This document shows positions 37,773 through 46,369 of a stretch of 64,000 bases of DNA, piece after piece (position 1 is the stretch's first letter; every line of letters begins with the position of its first letter). Below the pieces are notes generated by a model. That model saw only the letters and a list, made by a program, of their open reading frames with translations. It made no database searches and was not told the DNA's origin. This DNA is from Rhizobiaceae bacterium (lineage in GTDB: Bacteria; Pseudomonadota; Alphaproteobacteria; Rhizobiales; Rhizobiaceae): NCBI GenBank assembly GCA_019635795.1, contig JAHBYV010000003.1, positions 1 through 64,000 on the forward strand, given 5' to 3'. The position numbers and the translations under genes are program-made.

Positions 37773-38654
37773 ATGGCAAAGGCCGCGCAATTTGCGAAGA
37801 TGAACGGGCTTGGCAATGAGATAATCGTTGCCGACATGCGTGCCCGCGCGGACCGCGTTTTGCCGCCGGCGGCAATCGCTCTCAACGCCGATCCCGCGAC
37901 CCGATTCGATCAGATCATGGCGATCTATGATCCGCGAACACCCGGTACCGCCAACTATATTGAGATCCTCAATTCTGATGGGTCAATGGCTCAGGCTTGC
38001 GGAAACGGTATGCGCTGCGTGGTTCGCGCGCTTTCCGCCGAAACCGGAACGCAAGAATTCACCTTTGAAACAATCGCCGGAATTCTGAGCGCGGAAGAAC
38101 ACGCTGACGGACTCATATCGGTCGATATGGGTAAGCCACGGTTTGATTGGCGTGATATTCCGCTCGCCGAAGAATTTCGCGACACACGCATGATTGAATT
38201 GCAGATAGGCCCGATTGATGCGCCTGTTCTGCATTCGCCATCAGTCGCGTCAATGGGCAATCCCCACGCGATCTTTTGGGTCGACTACGACGTATGGTCT
38301 TACGATCTGGAACGTTTCGGACCAATGCTGGAGAATCACCCGATTTTCCCCGAGCGCGCCAACATCACCATTGCGCAGGTAACGGGACCGGACAGCCTTA
38401 TCATGCGAACGTGGGAGCGCGGCGCGGGATTGACGCGCGCTTGCGGCTCAGCAGCCTGCGCGGCAGCGGTCAGTGCGGCCAGAACCGGTCGGACGGGTCG
38501 TATTGTGAATGTGACGGTGCCCGGCGGGACGTTACGAATTGAATGGCGCGGCGACGATCACGTTGTCATGACGGGGCCGGCGGAGTGGGAGTTTTCCGGT
38601 AGTTTCGACCCTGAAACGGGTGTCTGGACGCGTGACGCGGAAAGCGCGGCCTGA
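37773..38654 (+). CDS. dapF: Diaminopimelate epimerase
   Basis: Converts LL- to meso-diaminopimelate for lysine and peptidoglycan. It has 293 residues: [15 protein letters not shown] at the start, one catalytic Cys in QACGNGMRC, the other in [14 protein letters not shown]. Its TGA overlaps the mtaB ATG (TGATG), so the two are translationally coupled. Confidence 0.97.
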   Translation: MAKAAQFAKMNGLGNEIIVADMRARADRVLPPAAIALNADPATRFDQIMAIYDPRTPGTANYIEILNSDGSMAQACGNGMRCVVRALSAETGTQEFTFETIAGILSAEEHADGLISVDMGKPRFDWRDIPLAEEFRDTRMIELQIGPIDAPVLHSPSVASMGNPHAIFWVDYDVWSYDLERFGPMLENHPIFPERANITIAQVTGPDSLIMRTWERGAGLTRACGSAACAAAVSAARTGRTGRIVNVTVPGGTLRIEWRGDDHVVMTGPAEWEFSGSFDPETGVWTRDAESAA

Positions 38655-39949
38655 TGGCGGTCGAAATCGTCACATTTGGTTGCAGGCTCAACACCTATGA
38701 GTCGGAAGTGATGCGCCGCGAGGCGGAGAATGCCGGACTGGCTGAATTGCGCGACGGTGCGATCATCTTCAACACCTGTGCCGTTACCGCGGAAGCTGTG
38801 CGACAGGCCAAGCAGTCGATTCGCAAGGCTCGGCGCGAAAATCCGAACGCCCGGATCATCGTTACCGGCTGCGCCGCCCAAACCGAACCTGCAAGCTTCT
38901 CCGAAATGGGCGAAGTTGACCTCATTCTAGGCAATGAGGAAAAGCTGAAGGCCAATTCCTATCGCGCCCTGCCGGATTTCGGCGTCAACGACACCGAGAA
39001 GGTGCGCGTGAACGACATAATGTCGGTCACAGAAACCGCATCGCACATGGTCGATGCGATTGAAGGCCGCGCCCGCGCCTTCGTTCAGGTGCAAAACGGC
39101 TGCGACCACAGGTGTACGTTTTGCATCATTCCGTTTGGACGTGGCAACTCGCGCTCGGTGCCAATGGGTGCCGTTATCGATCAGATCAAACGCCTGACGG
39201 GCAACGGATATGCAGAAGTAGTGCTATCGGGGGTTGACCTGACCAGCTACGGCGCGGACCTTCCCGGCGCTCCCCGGCTCGGCACACTGGTAAACAAGAT
39301 ACTGCGTCAGGTACCTGAGCTTGCAAGGCTTCGGCTCTCTTCGATTGATTCGATAGAGGCCGACGAGGCTCTGTTCGAAGCGTTGGCGAATGAAAAGCGG
39401 CTTATGCCGCACTTGCATCTTTCCTTGCAGGCCGGCGACGACATGATTTTGAAGCGCATGAAGCGGCGCCATCTGCGCGACGATTCCATTCGTTTTTGCG
39501 AAGACGTAAGGCGACTTCGCCCGGACATTGTATTTGGTGCCGATATTATCGCAGGCTTTCCGACCGAGACGGAAGACATGTTTCAAAACTCGCTACGCAT
39601 CGTCGAGGAGTGCGGATTGACTCACCTTCACGTCTTTCCGTATTCGCCGCGTAAGGGCACGCCGGCAGCGCGTATGCCGCAGCTTGATCGCAGCACTATC
39701 AAAGAACGCGCCGCGCGCCTTCGCACCGCAGGAAACGCCGCTTACAAACAGCATTTGCAAAGTCTTGTCGGCTCGCACCAATCTATTCTGGTTGAACGCG
39801 AAGGTCTGGGCAGGACCGCGGGGTTTGCACTCGCGTCCATTGATTGCGGCGAGCCCGGCGAGATCATTCCTGTGCGCATCACGGGTCACGACGACGAGCG
39901 GTTGATAGCGGCACGGATTACCAATCCTAATCATGTCAGGGCAGCCTGA
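38654..39949 (+). CDS. mtaB: tRNA (t6A37) methylthiotransferase MtaB
   Basis: Radical-SAM methylthiotransferase that makes ms2t6A at position 37 of ANN-decoding tRNAs. It has 431 residues: an N-terminal domain with three Fe-S cysteines (TFGCRLN, NTCAVTAEA, VTGCAAQ), the radical-SAM CDHRCTFCIIPFGRG, and a TRAM-like C-terminal end. It is coupled to dapF and ftsY by four-base-type overlaps. Confidence 0.95.
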   Translation: MAVEIVTFGCRLNTYESEVMRREAENAGLAELRDGAIIFNTCAVTAEAVRQAKQSIRKARRENPNARIIVTGCAAQTEPASFSEMGEVDLILGNEEKLKANSYRALPDFGVNDTEKVRVNDIMSVTETASHMVDAIEGRARAFVQVQNGCDHRCTFCIIPFGRGNSRSVPMGAVIDQIKRLTGNGYAEVVLSGVDLTSYGADLPGAPRLGTLVNKILRQVPELARLRLSSIDSIEADEALFEALANEKRLMPHLHLSLQAGDDMILKRMKRRHLRDDSIRFCEDVRRLRPDIVFGADIIAGFPTETEDMFQNSLRIVEECGLTHLHVFPYSPRKGTPAARMPQLDRSTIKERAARLRTAGNAAYKQHLQSLVGSHQSILVEREGLGRTAGFALASIDCGEPGEIIPVRITGHDDERLIAARITNPNHVRAA

Positions 39950-41472
39950 TGGCCGGTTTTCTGAAGCGTATTTTCTCCTTCGGCAAGAAGGAGGTTGTCG
40001 AAGCACCGGTCGAAGAAGAACCGCTGACACCCATAAACTGGGAAGCACTCAAAGAACTCAGGGTGGAGGTTCCTCCTCCTGCTGCTGCAGAGCCGATAGC
40101 CGATGAGGTAGCACCGGAAACGGGCGAGCACCAGCCCGAAGTTCAGGCAGAACCCGTCAAAGAAATAGTCGTATCTGCTCCGCCGGAACCGGAACTGCCG
40201 CCAGAGCTTCCGCAGGAACCTCTACCGCCTGCACGACCTGAGCCGGAAATCCCGGCTTCACCTGTCCCTGACGCCCCCCGTGATGAACCGGTCAAGCGGA
40301 AAGAGCCTGAGCTGCCGACTGAGCCAGCACCGCAGCCAGAACCTGTTGTTGCAACCGAACCGGTGGCGTCACCGGTACAGCCTGCAGAACCGGAAGTGGC
40401 ACAACTGCTTCCCGAGCCGGAGCCAATAGCGGAAACGGTGCCTGAGCCAACGCCTCCAACGCCGGCTGAACCGCCGCTGGCTGGTAAGGTCACAGTCACC
40501 CGGAAAGTCGAAGCCAAGTCGGAACCGACGGCACCTGCCGCAGAGGTCCAGCCTCGGCTGTCATGGTATCAAAGACTGAGGCAGGGTTTGGCCCGCTCTT
40601 CGCGGGAGTTGTCGACTAATATTGCGGGTGTTTTCACTAAGCGAAAGCTCGACGACGACACGCTGCAGGAGCTTGAGGATGTCTTGCTTCGCGCCGACCT
40701 TGGCCTAGAAACGGCGGTCCGCGTGACAGATACGCTGGCGTCGGGACGTTTCGGTCGTGAGGTCAGCGATTCAGAAGTCCGCGCCATCATGGCTACAGAA
40801 GTTGAGAAGGTGCTGACGCCGGTAGCGCGAGCACTGGAACTCGATCTTTCGCACAAGCCACATGTCATTCTCGTCGTCGGTGTCAACGGCACCGGCAAGA
40901 CGACCACAATCGGAAAGCTGGCAGCAAAACTTACCGCAGGCGGGCTTTCGGTGATGCTGGCCGCAGGCGATACATTTAGAGCGGCAGCAATCGAACAGCT
41001 AAAGATTTGGGGCGAGCGCACGGGTTCTCCCGTCATCGCGTCCAAGCTTGGAGCGGACGCGGCGGGCCTGGCCTATGATGCCTTTGAAAAGGCGAAGGAA
41101 GCCGGGTCTGATGTTCTTATCATCGACACTGCCGGGCGTTTGCAGAACAAGGCCGAACTCATGGCCGAGCTTGAGAAAATTGTCAGGGTACTGGGCAAGC
41201 TGGATCCCGATGCGCCGCACACCGTTTTGCAGACAGTTGACGCCACTACCGGACAAAACGCACTCAATCAGGTCGAGATTTTCCGCAACATTGCGGGCGT
41301 AAACGGTCTGGTCATGACGAAACTTGATGGAACCGCACGCGGCGGCATTCTCGTTGCCATCGCTGCAAAGCATAAGCTGCCGGTTTATTTCATCGGCGTT
41401 GGCGAACAAATAGACGATCTTGAACCATTCTCGGCTGGCGATTTCGCCAAAGCAATCGCGGGAGTGGGATAA
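39949..41472 (+). CDS. ftsY: Signal recognition particle receptor FtsY
   Basis: Membrane-associated GTPase that receives SRP-ribosome complexes (Ffh is encoded at 16026-17597). It has 507 residues: an acidic Pro/Glu-rich A domain at about 15-190, then NG domain with GVNGTGKTTTIGKLA, AAGDTFRAAAIEQL, DTAGRLQNK and TKLDGTARGG. The start overlaps the mtaB stop. Confidence 0.97.
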   Translation: MAGFLKRIFSFGKKEVVEAPVEEEPLTPINWEALKELRVEVPPPAAAEPIADEVAPETGEHQPEVQAEPVKEIVVSAPPEPELPPELPQEPLPPARPEPEIPASPVPDAPRDEPVKRKEPELPTEPAPQPEPVVATEPVASPVQPAEPEVAQLLPEPEPIAETVPEPTPPTPAEPPLAGKVTVTRKVEAKSEPTAPAAEVQPRLSWYQRLRQGLARSSRELSTNIAGVFTKRKLDDDTLQELEDVLLRADLGLETAVRVTDTLASGRFGREVSDSEVRAIMATEVEKVLTPVARALELDLSHKPHVILVVGVNGTGKTTTIGKLAAKLTAGGLSVMLAAGDTFRAAAIEQLKIWGERTGSPVIASKLGADAAGLAYDAFEKAKEAGSDVLIIDTAGRLQNKAELMAELEKIVRVLGKLDPDAPHTVLQTVDATTGQNALNQVEIFRNIAGVNGLVMTKLDGTARGGILVAIAAKHKLPVYFIGVGEQIDDLEPFSAGDFAKAIAGVG

Positions 41473-41492
41473 CAAATGCAGGACAGGAAGCA

Positions 41493-42164
41493 ATGAGCAA
41501 CCCAATCCTTGAAACCGGACCTTCCGATCCACGTCAGAGAAAAATCAGCCCCGGTCTGAAATTTGCGCTCGAAATGGGCCCGCTGCTGATTTTCTTCCTC
41601 GCTACTTTCAAGGGGCATTGGCTTGCATCTGTATTTCCTGCTCTGGACTTACTTGGCAAACCACTCTTCATCGCCACCGCCCTTTTCATGATTGCCACGA
41701 TTATTTCGCTCGGCGTTTCATGGATACTCACGCGTTCAATCCCGATGATGCCGCTTGTTTCTGGTGCCGTAGTCCTGGTTTTCGGTGGCCTCTCGATCTG
41801 GCTTCAGAACGATACCTTCATCAAGATGAAGCCTACCATCGTCTACGCGCTATTCTCCGCGGTGTTGCTTGGTGGACTTGCGTTCAATCGTCCGCTGCTC
41901 GGCTACGTATTCGATCAGGCGTTCCAGCTCGACAATGATGGATGGCACAAACTCACACTACGCTGGGGCATATTCTTCATCTTTTGCGCCGCTCTGAATG
42001 AAATTGTCTGGCGCGGGCTTGCAGCTATTTATCCGCCCGACATTGCGGATGAATATTGGGCTGCATTCAAGCTGTTCGGCTTCACGGCTCTCACGTTCCT
42101 GTTCGTCTTTTCGCAAATGCCCCTCATCATGCGACATTCTATTGAGCAACACGGAGAAAAGTGA
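41493..42164 (+). CDS. ispZ: Inner-membrane septation protein YciB/IspZ
   Basis: 223 residues with five or six hydrophobic helices. The family's KFALEMGPLLIFFLA segment, NDTFIKMKPTIVYALFSAVL and WGIFFIFCAALNEIVWR are all present. Known in Shigella (IspZ) as required for normal septation and intercellular spread. It closes the dapF-mtaB-ftsY run, 20 bases after ftsY. Confidence 0.94.
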   Translation: MSNPILETGPSDPRQRKISPGLKFALEMGPLLIFFLATFKGHWLASVFPALDLLGKPLFIATALFMIATIISLGVSWILTRSIPMMPLVSGAVVLVFGGLSIWLQNDTFIKMKPTIVYALFSAVLLGGLAFNRPLLGYVFDQAFQLDNDGWHKLTLRWGIFFIFCAALNEIVWRGLAAIYPPDIADEYWAAFKLFGFTALTFLFVFSQMPLIMRHSIEQHGEK

Positions 42165-42290
42165 GCTCTGCCTCTTTTGTTACCAGATGCCCAAGCCCTG
42201 CATAATTTGCATGGCTATATTGCCTGAATCGATCTGGCATAAACATAAGCGAGAGTTTATTTAACGGGCATAACAAGAAGGGGGCTGGCG

Positions 42291-42440
42291 GTGGCCAGCC
42301 AGAAGAAAATGTTCAATCGTATGATCGCTCACTTCGCTGCAGACCGTAAGGCTCCGGCAAAAAACAAAGAATTTAACGCGCTTGAAAGCCGCTATGTTGA
42401 TAGCTTGGCCAAGATTTACGCGCGGGTTTATGGCCGCTGA
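42291..42440 (+). CDS. Small hypothetical protein
   Basis: 49 codons from GTG 42291 behind AAGGGGG, or 43 from ATG 42309. The product is basic at the start (MASQKKMFNRMIAHFAAD) and probably helical throughout, ending SLAKIYARVYGR. I recognise no family. A terminator follows 26 bases later, which supports expression as a separate unit. Confidence 0.5.
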   Translation: MASQKKMFNRMIAHFAADRKAPAKNKEFNALESRYVDSLAKIYARVYGR

Positions 42441-42465
42441 GCAGCCATCTGAAATTCCGCTGATG

Positions 42466-42500
42466 TGACGGCCAGTTCAGCAAGAGCTGGCCGTTTTCAT
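42466..42500 (+). terminator. Terminator after the 49-codon gene
   Basis: ACGGCCAG and GCTGGCCGT form a stem around TTCAGCAAGA (about 42467-42493), followed by TTTTCATTT on the plus strand. Confidence 0.75.
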
Positions 42501-42520
42501 TTCCCAAGCACTGTTAGCCA

Positions 42521-42571
42521 TGCAAATGGCGCAATACTGCAATGCACAATAGTATTTTGCGTTGCACAATA
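42521..42571 (+). promoter_or_regulatory. Direct repeats upstream of the DUF1127 gene
   Basis: TGCAATGCACAATA (42538-42551) recurs as TGCGTTGCACAATA (42558-42571), with starts 20 bases apart, two helical turns. A weaker relative, TGCAAATGGCGCAATA, begins at 42521. This spacing suggests an operator for a regulator binding side by side on one face of the DNA. The regulator is unknown. Confidence 0.45.
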
Positions 42572-42632
42572 CCGGACATATATTTGGGTTGTTCCAAAGG
42601 GAGGAAACTGGCAACCCTGAGAGGAACTTGAG

Positions 42633-42788
42633 ATGTTTGAACGAATCCGCAAATCAATCGCGAAGCGCGCGCGTTATCAGCGCATGGTAAGTGAGATCGA
42701 CGGACTGACCGATCGCGACTTGGCAGATTTCAACGGCAATCGCGACGAAATGCTCCGCGCAGCTTATGAAGCCGTATATGAACGTTGA
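42633..42788 (+). CDS. DUF1127 small basic protein
   Basis: 51 residues, MFERIRKSIAKRARYQRMV at the start and the family core DGLTDRDLADFNGNRDEM. DUF1127 proteins are Arg-rich, abundant in alphaproteobacteria and in Agrobacterium are reported to influence RNA turnover and phosphate or carbon metabolism. The ATG follows GAGGAACTTGAG. A terminator follows directly. Confidence 0.85.
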   Translation: MFERIRKSIAKRARYQRMVSEIDGLTDRDLADFNGNRDEMLRAAYEAVYER

Positions 42789-42792
42789 ATAA

Positions 42793-42823
42793 TGGGGGCC
42801 GCGAAAGCAGGCCCCTTTTGCTT
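42793..42823 (+). terminator. Terminator after the DUF1127 gene
   Basis: GGGGCC, GCGAAAGCA, GGCCCC followed by TTTTGCTTTT. It lies between the convergent DUF1127 and ccmG genes. Confidence 0.8.
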
Positions 42824-42825
42824 TT

Positions 42826-43398
42826 CTAGTTCGCCAATGCCCGCTCAATCTCGGGCATGAGGGTCTTTTGAACTGCTTCAGGCGTTAAAGGCCCAACATG
42901 CTTGAACCGAATGGTTCCATCCTTGCCGACCACGAAAGTTTCCGGCACGCCGTAAACACCCCAATCGATTGCCGCGCGTCCCTTTTCATCAACACCGATT
43001 GCAGCGTATGGATTTCCGAGATCTCCAAGGAAGCGCCGCGCGTTGGCTGATGCGTCCTTGTAGTTCAGCCCGGCCAGATCAAAGCGGTTGTCTTTTGCGA
43101 GTTCGACCAGCACGGGATGCTCTTCCCGGCATGGCGCGCACCATGATGCGAAAACGTTGACGAGCGTTACCCTGCCCTGAAATTTGCTGGTATCCAGACC
43201 CGGCAGATCAACCCCTTCCAGCGGTGGAAGATTGGTTGCAGGTGCCTTCGCGCCGATCAGGGCCGACGGAACGACCGAAACGTCCTCACCGGAGATCAAC
43301 TGTCGAAAGAATATTCCCGCAAGCACAACAAAGATCAGCAGCGGCAAGAGAACGAGCAAACGGCGCGGTCCGCCTGTTGCAGGTTTGGCCTGGCTCAC
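42826..43398 (-). CDS. ccmG: Cytochrome c biogenesis thiol:disulfide oxidoreductase CcmG/DsbE
   Basis: Membrane-anchored periplasmic thioredoxin that reduces apocytochrome c before heme attachment. It has 190 residues: one N-terminal helix (LLVLLPLLIFVVLAGIFF), then thioredoxin fold with ASWCAPCREEHP and the cis-Pro region YGVPETFVVG. The start overlaps the ccmD stop by four bases (ATGA). Last gene of the ccm operon. Confidence 0.95.
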   Translation of the reverse strand: MSQAKPATGGPRRLLVLLPLLIFVVLAGIFFRQLISGEDVSVVPSALIGAKAPATNLPPLEGVDLPGLDTSKFQGRVTLVNVFASWCAPCREEHPVLVELAKDNRFDLAGLNYKDASANARRFLGDLGNPYAAIGVDEKGRAAIDWGVYGVPETFVVGKDGTIRFKHVGPLTPEAVQKTLMPEIERALAN

Positions 43399-43562
43399 GA
43401 GGCATCTCCCCGTTCGGCGCGTCGACGCAACCCCTTTGCTTCCAGCTCCGCGAGTTCACGCTTGCGCGCGCGCTGGTCGGCAAGAATTGTGACTGAAAGC
43501 CCCGCAAGCGCGAGAACGGACAGGCCGTAAGCGGCGGTTACGTAAATATCATGCGTGGTCAT
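43395..43562 (-). CDS. ccmD: Heme exporter protein CcmD
   Basis: 55 residues: a single N-terminal helix (IYVTAAYGLSVLALAGLSV) and a charged cytoplasmic tail, the form of CcmD, which helps release holo-CcmE from the CcmABC complex. The ATG at 43562 overlaps the ccmC stop. Confidence 0.85.
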   Translation of the reverse strand: MTTHDIYVTAAYGLSVLALAGLSVTILADQRARKRELAELEAKGLRRRAERGDAS

Positions 43563-44320
43563 GACTCGACCTCGGCACGACGCGCAGCAAGCTGGCGCAT
43601 GGTGCGCACACGCCGCCGCCAGATTTCGGTTCGCATAGCCATCAGGTGCAAGGCGAAGAACAGCAGCGTGAAACCCACCGCCATTATCAGCAACGGCCAC
43701 AACAGGCTGGAGTGTATGGTCGGTCCGCCCATGCGGATCACACTGGCGGGTTGATGCAAGGTGTTCCACCAGTCAACCGAGAACTTGATAATGGGGATAT
43801 TGATGAACCCTACCAGCGTCATGATCGCCGCTGCACGGGCAGAGCGCGAGGGATCATCCATCGCGCGCGTTAGTGCTATAATTCCAAGATAAATCAGGAA
43901 CAACACGAACACGGAAGTCAGGCGGGCGTCCCACACCCACCACGTGCCCCACATCGGCTTGCCCCAGATGGAGCCTGTAACCAGAGCCAGCGCAGTGAAT
44001 GTTGCGCCTATTGGCGCAGCAGATTTTAATGCCACATCGGCGAGCGGATGCCGCCACACCAAAGTTCCCAGCGCTGATATCGACATGATCGTGTAGCACA
44101 TCATGGAAAGCCAGGCGAAAGGCACATGGATATACATGATGCGAACAGTCGTGCCCTGTTGGTAATCCTCGGGCGCCGAAAAGCCGAGATAAAGACCGAT
44201 GGCCAGAACGATCAGCGACAGGGCGGTCAGCCACGGCAAAAGCTTATCCACCAGCGCGATGAATCGCGTTGGATTGGCAAGGTCGATAATCTTGCGCGCA
44301 GGCGCGATGGTTTCAGACAT
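43559..44320 (-). CDS. ccmC: Heme exporter/heme-handling protein CcmC
   Basis: Inner-membrane protein that loads heme onto CcmE. It has 253 residues with six helices. The tryptophan-rich WWVWDARLTSVFVLFLIYLG is the heme-handling (WWD) signature, and flanking His residues (HVPFAWLSM, WWNTLHQPA) are the usual axial ligands. Confidence 0.96.
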   Translation of the reverse strand: MSETIAPARKIIDLANPTRFIALVDKLLPWLTALSLIVLAIGLYLGFSAPEDYQQGTTVRIMYIHVPFAWLSMMCYTIMSISALGTLVWRHPLADVALKSAAPIGATFTALALVTGSIWGKPMWGTWWVWDARLTSVFVLFLIYLGIIALTRAMDDPSRSARAAAIMTLVGFINIPIIKFSVDWWNTLHQPASVIRMGGPTIHSSLLWPLLIMAVGFTLLFFALHLMAMRTEIWRRRVRTMRQLAARRAEVES

Positions 44321-44374
44321 GCCCGTTCAATAAACACACCGATTGTGGCGCGCAATTGATCTTTCTGACGCGCA

Positions 44375-44773
44375 TCAAACACCAGACTGACGGGAAAGCG
44401 CCCGCAACCGCGCCAGTGCCTCTGCCGCATTCTGTTCCGCGATGAAAAGATGATCATGGTAGAAAGCCGAAATCGGGTTCACGCCCATGCCTGCTTCAGA
44501 CAGGCAAGCGGTGATTGCAGCAAGAAACCCGACCGCTTCGAGCGATGAGTGTACATTGAGCGTTATCTGCCGGCAGCGAAAGCTGTACGCCACGCCAGCG
44601 GCTTCAAGTTGGCCAATATCGGCAATGATCGTGATGCCTTCCTTCTCGCGAAAGCTCATCAGCGGCACGATGGTATCGGGAATGCCGTCGACCGTCGCGA
44701 AAGCAAACTCCCCGTCGATAAGCACAGGCTCCATGCTGGCGAGCAAATCTTGAAGGCTGGTTTTGCCCGTCAT
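44375..44773 (-). CDS. ACT-domain protein inside the ccm operon
   Basis: 132 residues from the ATG at 44773 (MTGKTSLQDLLASMEPVLI); the frame also allows 44788. The C-terminal half has the small-molecule-binding ACT fold (LNVHSSLEAVGFLAAITACL). It belongs to the family of short bacterial ACT proteins sometimes annotated as DUF2241-like. No link to cytochrome c maturation is known to me. Its start overlaps the ccmB stop and it lies between ccmB and ccmC, so it is surely cotranscribed with them. Confidence 0.8.
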   Translation of the reverse strand: MTGKTSLQDLLASMEPVLIDGEFAFATVDGIPDTIVPLMSFREKEGITIIADIGQLEAAGVAYSFRCRQITLNVHSSLEAVGFLAAITACLSEAGMGVNPISAFYHDHLFIAEQNAAEALARLRALSRQSGV

Positions 44774-45438
44774 CAGTCGCTCGCCCATCTCAAGGATAGA
44801 GCTGCGGCAACAGGACCGACGACCGCCAGAAAGAGAGTAAGAGCCGTTAGCATCAAAAACGGAGGCAGGAACGGGTCAGGTTCAGCAACCGCGCCATAGC
44901 TTGCCGAAACTCCGAAGATAAGAACCGGAACGACCAGTGGCAGGATAAGAACCGAAATCAGCACGCCGCCGCGTGGCAGCGCAACCGCAACCGCTGCCCC
45001 TGCGGCGCCAAGGAAGGTTATTGCTGGCGTTCCAACCAGCAATGTCAGGGCGGTCGCTCCAATGCCAACTGCCGACATGTTCATCAAAAGGCCGAACAAG
45101 GGCGCGGCAATAACAAGCGGCAAAACGCTCACCACCCAATGAGCAAGGCATTTCGTGACGACAGCCAGAATGAGTGAAATGCGATCCGTGCCGAGAACCA
45201 GCAGGTCCAGCGAACCATCTTCTCTATCGGCCTGAAACAAGCGGTCCAGCCCGAGCAGGCTGGCGAGCAACGCGCCAATCCACAGAATTGCCGGACCTAT
45301 GCGCGAAAGCAGGTTAAGGTCTGGCCCGATAGCAAATGGCATCGTGGCAATTACCGCGAGAAAAAACAGGACCCCGGTCAAGCCACCGCCGCCGCTGCGT
45401 AAGCCAAGCCGGATGTCTCGCAAGAACAGCGCTAGCAT
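44773..45438 (-). CDS. ccmB: Heme exporter protein CcmB
   Basis: Membrane subunit of the CcmAB ABC complex, 221 residues with six helices. It begins LALFLRDIRLGLRSGGGGLTG, and LFQADREDGSLDLL is the conserved cytoplasmic loop that contacts CcmA. It follows ccmA by 43 bases. Confidence 0.95.
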   Translation of the reverse strand: MLALFLRDIRLGLRSGGGGLTGVLFFLAVIATMPFAIGPDLNLLSRIGPAILWIGALLASLLGLDRLFQADREDGSLDLLVLGTDRISLILAVVTKCLAHWVVSVLPLVIAAPLFGLLMNMSAVGIGATALTLLVGTPAITFLGAAGAAVAVALPRGGVLISVLILPLVVPVLIFGVSASYGAVAEPDPFLPPFLMLTALTLFLAVVGPVAAALSLRWASD

Positions 45439-45481
45439 GGGAAATCTTTGGTCAGGTCTTGCGAACCGGGATATGCAATCC

Positions 45482-46081
45482 TCATCCGCCCATCCTCAAT
45501 TCTTTCGCCCCTTCCAGACCAAGGGGATGGTGCGTTGCAGCCAGAACCATTCCACCATCCTCAAGATGCGCTCGCATAAGACTGGCGAATTGAGCTTCAG
45601 ATGCGCGATCCAGACCCGCAGTCGGTTCATCGACGATCCAGACAGGGCGATAGGAAACCAGCAATTTTGCAATGGCGACCCGCCGTCTTTGCCCGGTAGA
45701 AAGATAGCCAAACGGCAAATGGCCTACGTCACCTAAACCAACCATGTCGAGCGCCTCGCCGCTTTCCATATGCGCGTTACCAAAAAACGCCTGCCAGAAG
45801 CCGAGATTCTCAACTACGGTCAAGGAGGGCTTCATTGCATTCTGGTGTCCAAGATAATGACACGCACCAGCAACCTCCCCGAACTCATCATCCCCTTCGA
45901 ATCGCACAGATCCAGCAACCGAAGGTAGAAGGCCTGCGACCGTTCGCAGCAGGGTAGATTTCCCAACGCCGTTGGGGCCGGTCACAACCAGCCCTTCCCC
46001 GCTTCGCAGAACAAAGGAAACGTTTGAGAAAACCGTTTCTCCGCCGCGCTCTGCAGCCAAATTCACGGCCTCAAGCAGCAT
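45482..46081 (-). CDS. ccmA: Heme ABC exporter ATP-binding protein CcmA
   Basis: ABC ATPase of 199 residues that energises release of holo-CcmE. Walker A is VTGPNGVGKSTLLRTVAG, the signature is LSTGQRRRVAIAKLL (here YLSTGQRRR) and Walker B is VWIVDEPTAGLD. ATG 46081 has a strong GGAGAGGTA site; the frame upstream to 46123 is not needed. Confidence 0.95.
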   Translation of the reverse strand: MLLEAVNLAAERGGETVFSNVSFVLRSGEGLVVTGPNGVGKSTLLRTVAGLLPSVAGSVRFEGDDEFGEVAGACHYLGHQNAMKPSLTVVENLGFWQAFFGNAHMESGEALDMVGLGDVGHLPFGYLSTGQRRRVAIAKLLVSYRPVWIVDEPTAGLDRASEAQFASLMRAHLEDGGMVLAATHHPLGLEGAKELRMGG

Positions 46082-46369
46082 TACCTCTCCTTCACCGAAA
46101 GTCTGATCAGATTCGATCTGCACAGCGCAAAATAGCCAAAACTCTGTCTAGAACTATTCTACGAATTTCTCTATATGCGGGTTACCAACTCCAGCGGTCG
46201 GAGAAGGCAAACATTAAATTGCGCCGAACCAGCGAACGCGCCGCCTTTAACGGCTCGGGTTGCTTGGGAGCGGACAGCGGAAATGGCCGTACCCGCACCT
46301 TTGCGCGTGATTGCATGCCCATCGGAGTCCGTTCCCTTTCAGGCTGAACAGACTAAGGATGTATCGCAC

